A stretch of DNA of 64,000 nucleotides from NCBI GenBank assembly GCA_964491485.1, contig CAZBGV010000003.1, forward strand, positions 1 to 64,000, in the 5' to 3' direction. This stretch comes from IDS-8 sp964491485. Its GTDB lineage: Bacteria; Pseudomonadota; Gammaproteobacteria; Steroidobacterales; Woeseiaceae. The translations under genes and the position numbers were made by a program. The first letter of the stretch is position 1. Each line of letters starts with the position of its first letter. Of the stretch, positions 59,962-64,000 are shown one piece after another. The notes beneath the pieces are model-generated. The model was not told the origin of the DNA. It saw only the letters and a program-made list of their open reading frames with translations, and did not search any database.

Positions 59962-59978
59962 CTTGCAAATATTACAAG
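59962..59978. promoter_or_regulatory. Enhancer-like dyad, best match
   Basis: CTTGCAAATATTACAAG: both arms match (CTTGCAA and TTACAAG, one mismatch in symmetry). Lies 51 bp before the -24 element at 60029. Confidence 0.6.
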
Positions 59979-60028
59979 TCGCGTCGCACGTGCCGCGCGC
60001 GGCGTTCGCCCGGTATTTCCGCGCTGCG

Positions 60029-60044
60029 TGGCACACTTGTTGCA
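60029..60044 (+). promoter_or_regulatory. Sigma-54 promoter of the AAA+/Usp operon
   Basis: TGGCACACTTGTTGCA, full consensus with GG-N10-GC. Expected start near 60055. Confidence 0.85.
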
Positions 60045-60167
60045 GCCCGCAGCACCGGGATCGACCGCCCGTCCGACCCGCTGCGCACCGACCCGTCCGG
60101 AGCGTGCCCAGGACATCAGGGAGCAATCGCCAGGAACGGAGGATCTGCATCTCGCAGAAGCACGACG

Positions 60168-60266
60168 ATGACGTCTTCGATCGTCGCGCCGCACCAGCAT
60201 CTTCTTCATCCGCTCGACGAGCTCGCCCGGCCGGGTGGGCGCCCGTCGCGCGAAATCCGCGAATGA
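60168..60266 (+). CDS. Possible 32-aa leader peptide overlapping the AAA+ gene
   Basis: MTSSIVAPHQHLLHPLDELA then RPGGRPSREIRE; its stop overlaps the next ATG (ATGA). Ribosome site weak (AGAAG). Either a translational-coupling leader or chance; no family match. Confidence 0.3.
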   Translation: MTSSIVAPHQHLLHPLDELARPGGRPSREIRE

Positions 60267-61249
60267 ACGTGCACAGGAACGCCGCAACGGAGCTTGCAGG
60301 CTCCTCCGGCAACGGCGGCACCGCGCCGCCCACGGAGGAAGGTTTCGGACTGCTGGTCGGCCATTCCGATGCCATGCGCCGGCTCTACGAGCAGATCCGC
60401 GAGTGCGCACCCACGGACGACAGCGTTTTCCTGATCGGTGAGGCCGGCTCCGGAAAGGAACGGGTCGCGCGCACGATCCACCAGCAGAGCCGGCGCTCGC
60501 ACGCGGAGTTCGCGCCGTTGTACTGCGGTGCCCTGTCGCCGGAACTGCTGGAGAGTGAGCTGTTCGGCGACGCGAAGCCGGGTTTCGGTGTGGCGAGCCG
60601 CGAGGGCACGGGTCACCTGCAGCGCGCCGCGAATGGCACCCTGTTCCTGGACGACATCACCGAAATGAACGCCGGCCTGCAGGCGCGCCTGCTGCAGGTG
60701 CTCGAGACGCGCGGCGCGGAGCCCGCGACGCGCATCATCGCCGCCACGAGCATGGATCCCGAGGAGGCGGTGGAGCGAGGCCGCCTGAACGATGCGTTGT
60801 ATCGACGCCTCGCGCAGTACCTCATCCGCGTGCCCACGCTGCGCGAGCGCAACGACGACGTGATTCTGCTCGCCGAGCACTTCCTTGCCGAGCGTAATGC
60901 CGAGACCGGTATCGTCAAGCAGTTCACCGAGGGCGCGCGCGACGCGCTCAGGGCCCACGACTGGCCGGGCAACGTGCGCGAGCTCAAGGAAGCCGTGCGC
61001 CACAGCCACCTGCTCGCGGCCGGCACGATCAGGATCGAGGATCTCCCGGGGCGCGTGTCGTCGGCCGGGCCCGGCGACGAGGACTACATTCGCGTGAACG
61101 TGGGGACGCCGCTGTCCGAAGTCGAGCGGCGCACTATCCTCTCGACGCTCGAGCACTACGACGGCGACAAGAAGAAGGCGGCGGACACGCTGCGCATCAG
61201 CCTGAAGACGCTCTATAACCGGCTGAAGCAATACAACCACCGGCGCTGA
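60263..61249 (+). CDS. NtrC-like AAA+ protein with degenerate GAFTGA loop
   Basis: 328 residues; no receiver. AAA+ core: Walker A GEAGSGKER, Walker B GTLFLDDITE (Asp in place of the usual Glu), sensor I IIAATSMD, region LRERNDDVILLAEHFL, WPGNVRELKEAV. Fis-type HTH at the end (KKAADTLRISLKTLYNRLKQY). The loop aligned with GSFTGA of the other regulator reads PGFGVA (106-111): the sigma-54-contacting Thr is missing. It may therefore bind DNA yet fail to open promoters, acting as antagonist or co-factor. It lies behind a sigma-54 promoter and overlaps the universal stress gene (TGATG). Confidence 0.85.
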   Translation: MNVHRNAATELAGSSGNGGTAPPTEEGFGLLVGHSDAMRRLYEQIRECAPTDDSVFLIGEAGSGKERVARTIHQQSRRSHAEFAPLYCGALSPELLESELFGDAKPGFGVASREGTGHLQRAANGTLFLDDITEMNAGLQARLLQVLETRGAEPATRIIAATSMDPEEAVERGRLNDALYRRLAQYLIRVPTLRERNDDVILLAEHFLAERNAETGIVKQFTEGARDALRAHDWPGNVRELKEAVRHSHLLAAGTIRIEDLPGRVSSAGPGDEDYIRVNVGTPLSEVERRTILSTLEHYDGDKKKAADTLRISLKTLYNRLKQYNHRR

Positions 61250-62202
61250 TGGCCAACGTCAAGACGATCCTGGTCGACGTCGAGCTCCGTGAGGGAGAGC
61301 ATCCCGAGCTCATGCGCGCCGGGGAGCTCGCGGCGGCGTCCGGCGCGCGCGTGTTTCTCCTGCTCTCGGCTTTCGACTCGTCGCTTGCCGGCGGCCGCCT
61401 CCCGGACGCGCGGCGCGTCGGGGCGCTGCGCGAGCGCTGGCTCGCGGAGCTTGCGACCTGGCTGGCCGGGCAGGCACGGGTGCTCGAAGCCGTGGGTATC
61501 GACACCGAAAGCGCGGTCGCCTGGCATTCGCCGCGCTACGACGCGGTGCTGGCGCGCGCCGCGGAGCTCGAGGCCGACGTGATCGTGCGCGCCGCGCACC
61601 GCGAAACGGCCGTCGGCCGTTTCCTGTTCGGCGCCGCGGACTGGGAGCTGGTGCGCCGCGCTCCGCAACCGGTCTGGATCGTGCGCCGCGGGAAGGGCCT
61701 TCGCGAGCGGGGAGCCCGCGTGCTCGCGGCAGTGGACCCCGCGCATCCCGGCGAGCAGAAGGCCGGCCTCGACCGGCGCCTGTTGAGCGCCGGGCAGCGC
61801 ATCGTGAATCTTTTCGGCGGCGAGCTGCACATCTTCCACGCCTATCGTCCGGCGACCGCCGTGGCCCCGGTCGCGGCGACCGGACACCAGGCGGCGCTGC
61901 CGGCGCTCGCGGTCGGTCCCGAGATCATCGAGGAGCTGCGCGCCCTGCGCCGGGCGGAGCTCTGCGCGCTCGCGAAGCCCTTCGGAGTACCCGAGGACCG
62001 CATCCACCTGGTGGCGGGCGAAACGAAAAGCGCGCTCCTCGAGCGGGTCGACGCGCTCGGCATCGACGTGGTGCTCGCGGGAGCCGTCGCGCGCGGCCGT
62101 ATCGAGCGCCTGCTGATCGGCAGCACGGCGGAGCGCATCCTCGATGCCGTGCCCTGCGACGTGGTCGTGCTGAAGCCGGAAGCGTTCCCGGACACCGCCT
62201 GA
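61249..62202 (+). CDS. Tandem universal stress protein, UspE-like
   Basis: 317 residues with two Usp domains. First: KTILVDVELREGEHPELMRAGELAA to EADVIVRAAHRETAVGRFLFGAADWELVRRAPQPVWIV. Second: VLAAVDPAHP to IDVVLAGAVARGRIERLLIGSTAERILDAVPCDVVVLKP, with the G-x2-G-x9-G-S/T nucleotide-binding signature clear. Cytosolic stress protein, role in stationary phase or envelope stress. Translationally coupled to the AAA+ gene, so expected to be RpoN-dependent. Confidence 0.9.
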   Translation: MANVKTILVDVELREGEHPELMRAGELAAASGARVFLLLSAFDSSLAGGRLPDARRVGALRERWLAELATWLAGQARVLEAVGIDTESAVAWHSPRYDAVLARAAELEADVIVRAAHRETAVGRFLFGAADWELVRRAPQPVWIVRRGKGLRERGARVLAAVDPAHPGEQKAGLDRRLLSAGQRIVNLFGGELHIFHAYRPATAVAPVAATGHQAALPALAVGPEIIEELRALRRAELCALAKPFGVPEDRIHLVAGETKSALLERVDALGIDVVLAGAVARGRIERLLIGSTAERILDAVPCDVVVLKPEAFPDTA

Positions 62203-62231
62203 GGAGTCGCCGTCCGGCGGCGCGGGCGGCG

Positions 62232-62729
62232 TCAGCCGTGGTCGGGGAAATCGATCTTTGCGTGCCGGCCCTGGTCCTCGTCGAGGGTGTTCCCGGTGGC
62301 GAGCGCCCTGGCCGCGTCGAACATGAAGCGCACCGCTTCGACGCCGGAGCGGTCCCAGTATTCGGCGTAAGTCGGCACGACCTCGAGCAGGATCAGCGTC
62401 GGGTCGTTGCGCCCTTTCGGGAACCAGAGCTCCTGGACCTCGTTCCACAGCGCGTTGATGCGCTCCGGATCGCGCGTGGCGCGGACCGTGCCGGAGATCG
62501 AGAGGAACGTGGAGCGGCCCTGCATGGCGAGGTTGACGAACGGCTCGTCGGTGATCTCCTCGAGCTTGCCGCTGTCCACGCTCGTGATGAACCAGACGTG
62601 GCCGTCTTCGGTCGCATCGGCGATCGCCATCGGCCGCGAGCGCAGCTCCGCATCCCGGCGCGTCACGAGCATGGCATGCTCGAAGGATTTCAGCACGTCG
62701 ACGAATTCGTGCTCGCGTTGACCGTTCAT
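62232..62729 (-). CDS. Pyridoxamine 5'-phosphate oxidase-like general stress protein (GS26 type)
   Basis: 165 residues. The split-barrel flavin-binding fold shows HAMLVTRRDAELRSRPMAIADATEDGHVWFITSVDSGKLEEI and PFVNLAMQGRSTFLSISGTVRATRDPERINALW, close to Bacillus GS26-like proteins that bind FMN or F420. AGGAGG precedes the ATG at 62729. Divergent from the DUF6491 gene, each with its own sigma-54 element. Confidence 0.85.
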   Translation of the reverse strand: MNGQREHEFVDVLKSFEHAMLVTRRDAELRSRPMAIADATEDGHVWFITSVDSGKLEEITDEPFVNLAMQGRSTFLSISGTVRATRDPERINALWNEVQELWFPKGRNDPTLILLEVVPTYAEYWDRSGVEAVRFMFDAARALATGNTLDEDQGRHAKIDFPDHG

Positions 62730-62768
62730 TCGACCTCCTGTCGCACGGCGGGTACATTTTTGGCATTT

Positions 62769-62784
62769 TGCAAGCATCGTGCCA
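62769..62784 (-). promoter_or_regulatory. Sigma-54 promoter of the GS26-like gene
   Basis: Minus strand TGGCACGATGCTTGCA, full consensus with GG-N10-GC. Expected start near 62758, 29 bp before the ATG. Confidence 0.85.
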
Positions 62785-62801
62785 CGACGGGTTGCCCGCG
62801 C

Positions 62802-62817
62802 TGGCACGCCGAATGCA
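62802..62817 (+). promoter_or_regulatory. Sigma-54 promoter of the DUF6491 gene
   Basis: TGGCACGCCGAATGCA, GG-N10-GC; -24 perfect, -12 ATGCA. The two -24 elements of this divergent pair are only 17 bp apart. Confidence 0.8.
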
Positions 62818-62852
62818 TCGTGATGACCATTTACGGAAGGAGAGGATTGACG

Positions 62853-63257
62853 ATGAAGGCGACCTTATCCGGGCTGCTCGCTCTCGTCGTTCTCGCGGGA
62901 CTCGCCGCCCCGGCGGCCGCGCAGGACGAGGAAGACGAGCGCAACATGGACGCGAGGCATTGCGTTTACATCCAGGCCATCGACGGCATCGACATCGTCG
63001 ACGCGCGCACCCTGATCTTCAGGATGCGCAACGGCGACGTGTACCGGAATCGCCTGCCGCGCCAGTGTCCGGGCTTGCGCCCGCGCGTCACGCTGATGTA
63101 CCGCAGCTCCGTCGGGCAGCTGTGCAGCGTCGACATCATCACCGTGCTCCAGGATCGCGGTTTCGGGTTCTTCCCGGGCGCATCCTGCGGGCTCGGGATG
63201 TTCGAGCCCATTACGAAAGACATCGCCGACGAGCTCCTGCGTTCGGGCAAGGACTGA
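62853..63257 (+). CDS. DUF6491 family secreted protein
   Basis: 134 residues. Signal peptide LLALVVLAGLAAPAAAQ, then an acidic start and a small domain with paired Cys (ARHCVYIQAIDGIDIVDARTLIFRMRNGDVYRNRLPRQCPGLRP; QLCSVDIITV; GASCGLGMFEPIT), fitting DUF6491. Periplasmic, function unknown. GGAGAGG ribosome site. Confidence 0.82.
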   Translation: MKATLSGLLALVVLAGLAAPAAAQDEEDERNMDARHCVYIQAIDGIDIVDARTLIFRMRNGDVYRNRLPRQCPGLRPRVTLMYRSSVGQLCSVDIITVLQDRGFGFFPGASCGLGMFEPITKDIADELLRSGKD

Positions 63258-63270
63258 CGGTCGCCGCGTC

Positions 63271-63304
63271 GGCGGCGCCCGCGCCCTCAGGAGCGGGCGC
63301 CGCC
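63271..63304. terminator. Bidirectional terminator between DUF6491 and marR genes
   Basis: Perfect 12-bp stem GGCGGCGCCCGC (63271-63282) with GCGGGCGCCGCC (63293-63304), loop of 10. It overlaps the last codons of the MarR gene and follows the DUF6491 stop by 13 bp. Confidence 0.6.
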
Positions 63305-63844
63305 TGACCCCGGTCCCGACCCGGGCTCGGACGCGTTTTCCTCCTGCCGCGCCGTCAGGCGGTCGATGTCGCCGATGTCGAGCACCGGCGAAGCGTCGAT
63401 CGCCCCGGCATCGAGCAATGCGGCGACCCGCTCCAGCGCGGCGACGAGCAGCGCCTGCTCCCAGTCCTCGAGCGCCTGGAACCGCTGGCGGAAGCGGTCG
63501 TGCAGCAGGTCGGGAGAATTCGCGAGCGTGCGGCGGCCGCTTTCCGTCACTTCCACCCAGATGCGCCGCCGGTCCTCGGTATCGCGCCGCCGGCGCACCA
63601 GCCCCGCGCGCTCGAGCTTGTCGACCAGCGACGTGACCGTGGCCTGCGTCAGGCGCGCCGCGCGCGCCAGCGTGCTGGGCAGCACCTGGCCGTGGCGCGC
63701 GACGATCTGCAGCATGATGAGCTGCGAGGTCGTGAGACCGGTGCGGCTCGCGAGCAGGCGCGAATTGAGCTCGGTGGCGCGCAGGATGCGCCGGAGCGCC
63801 ACCAGCGCCGTCTCGGAACGGTCCTCCGGCGTGCGGCCGCTCAT
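63287..63844 (-). CDS. MarR-family regulator, EctR-like
   Basis: 185 residues. Winged helix with LRRILRATELNSRLLASRTGLTTSQLIMLQIVARHG, LARAARLTQATVTSLVDKLERAGLVRRRRDTEDRRRIWVEVTESGR (recognition helix and D-x-R-R wing). The N-terminal 'LRRIxRATxLxSRxL' pattern is close to EctR, the repressor divergent from ectABC. An extended polar C-terminus is present. If right, ectoine genes start beyond 64000 on the plus strand. Confidence 0.82.
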   Translation of the reverse strand: MSGRTPEDRSETALVALRRILRATELNSRLLASRTGLTTSQLIMLQIVARHGQVLPSTLARAARLTQATVTSLVDKLERAGLVRRRRDTEDRRRIWVEVTESGRRTLANSPDLLHDRFRQRFQALEDWEQALLVAALERVAALLDAGAIDASPVLDIGDIDRLTARQEENASEPGSGPGSGGARS

Positions 63845-63886
63845 GCCGACCCCGCGACGGTGGCCGGGCGGCGCCGACGGCCGATA

Positions 63887-63896
63887 ATTTGCAAAT
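63887..63896. promoter_or_regulatory. Palindrome ATTTGCAAAT, possible MarR/EctR operator
   Basis: Perfect 10-bp palindrome in an A+T-rich block, 43 bp before the regulator ATG and upstream of whatever gene follows on the plus strand. Typical place and size for a MarR site. Confidence 0.5.
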
Positions 63897-64000
63897 CGAA
63901 ATTCATACGGGCACGTTTCCGGTACGCGCAGCCGTTGCTGCGCTATTTTTCTTCCAGAAGAGTCAGCTATTTACTCGCCATCGCGGCGAGAGCACTCGCG
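63897..64000. other. Right-hand edge, non-coding
   Basis: No gene start is visible before the window ends. Probably the promoter region of a rightward gene beyond the edge. Confidence 0.4.

Larger units (their letters stand above)
59909..60262. other. Regulatory region of the AAA+/universal stress operon
   Basis: 354 bp. Two enhancer-like dyads (59941-59957 and 59962-59978) precede a consensus sigma-54 promoter (60029-60044). The leader after the expected start is unusually long (about 208 nt) and may hold a 32-codon peptide (60168-60266). Confidence 0.6.

Overview
This is a 64 kb piece of a GC-rich chromosome. The gene families, the high GC and the dense, often overlapping gene layout fit a free-living aerobic gammaproteobacterium; this is inferred from content only, and no rRNA or tRNA gene is present to place it. 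There is no plasmid, phage or CRISPR hallmark. One stretch (about 4.85-8.0 kb) is clearly richer in A+T than its surroundings and carries a two-gene restriction-modification system, so it is the best candidate for horizontally acquired DNA.

Layout. 1-3.5 kb: an RND efflux pump (the transporter is cut by the window edge) with its adaptor, behind a perfect 16-bp palindrome lying on a promoter. 3.7-8 kb: MaoC-type hydratase, two small membrane proteins, then the R-M island. 8.4-14.1 kb: DUF3311 plus sodium:solute symporter, convergent with a MacAB-like efflux operon led by a Yip1-type membrane protein. 14.2-24.3 kb: phospholipase D-type synthase, Rieske/FAD reductase, DoxX, LigB-type dioxygenase, MFS exporter, PAP2 phosphatase, MntP and a membrane PQQ glucose dehydrogenase. 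24.5-33.8 kb: HiPIP, two imidazolonepropionase-like amidohydrolases, dodecin, a Tat-exported amidohydrolase, an outer-membrane protein, a BON protein, glutamate dehydrogenase and a NYN-LOTUS protein. 33.9-36.4 kb: small stress-type genes (PRC-barrel lipoprotein, DUF883-like, holin-like). 36.4-43.6 kb: two sensor kinases, a REC-GGDEF protein, an NtrC-family regulator and a tiny orphan kinase-like helix pair. 43.7-48.8 kb: FeSOD, DUF1328 and small lipoproteins, a lone receiver, entericidin, DUF4398/OmpA proteins, two bactofilins. 48.9-54.1 kb: NDH-2, malic enzyme, GAF-GGDEF protein. 54.2-59.9 kb: VWA-type lipoprotein with a coiled-coil membrane partner, then a substrate-binding lipoprotein paired with a GGDEF-EAL membrane protein. 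60.2-64 kb: a second NtrC-like AAA+ protein, a tandem universal stress protein, a flavin/PLP-oxidase-like stress protein, a DUF6491 protein and a MarR regulator resembling EctR.

The most striking result is regulatory. Between 24 and 63 kb I find thirteen sequences with the sigma-54 -24/-12 layout (TGGCAC..TTGC, GG and GC exactly 10 bp apart), nearly all in intergenic DNA at the right distance before a gene. Eight of them form four divergent pairs, and most have an imperfect dyad of the type CTTGCAA-N3-TTACAAG, or in one case a perfect TTTACAT/ATGTAAA palindrome, at an enhancer-like position. The genes behind them are small envelope, stress and signalling proteins, a PQQ dehydrogenase/HiPIP pair, a diguanylate cyclase and an NtrC-like protein. 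The same window encodes one full sigma-54 activator (41987-43306, with GSFTGA) and one whose GAFTGA loop is degraded (60263-61249). I read this as a locally clustered RpoN-dependent stress/envelope regulon with its own two-component circuitry, coupled to c-di-GMP signalling. This is inference from sequence and needs expression data.
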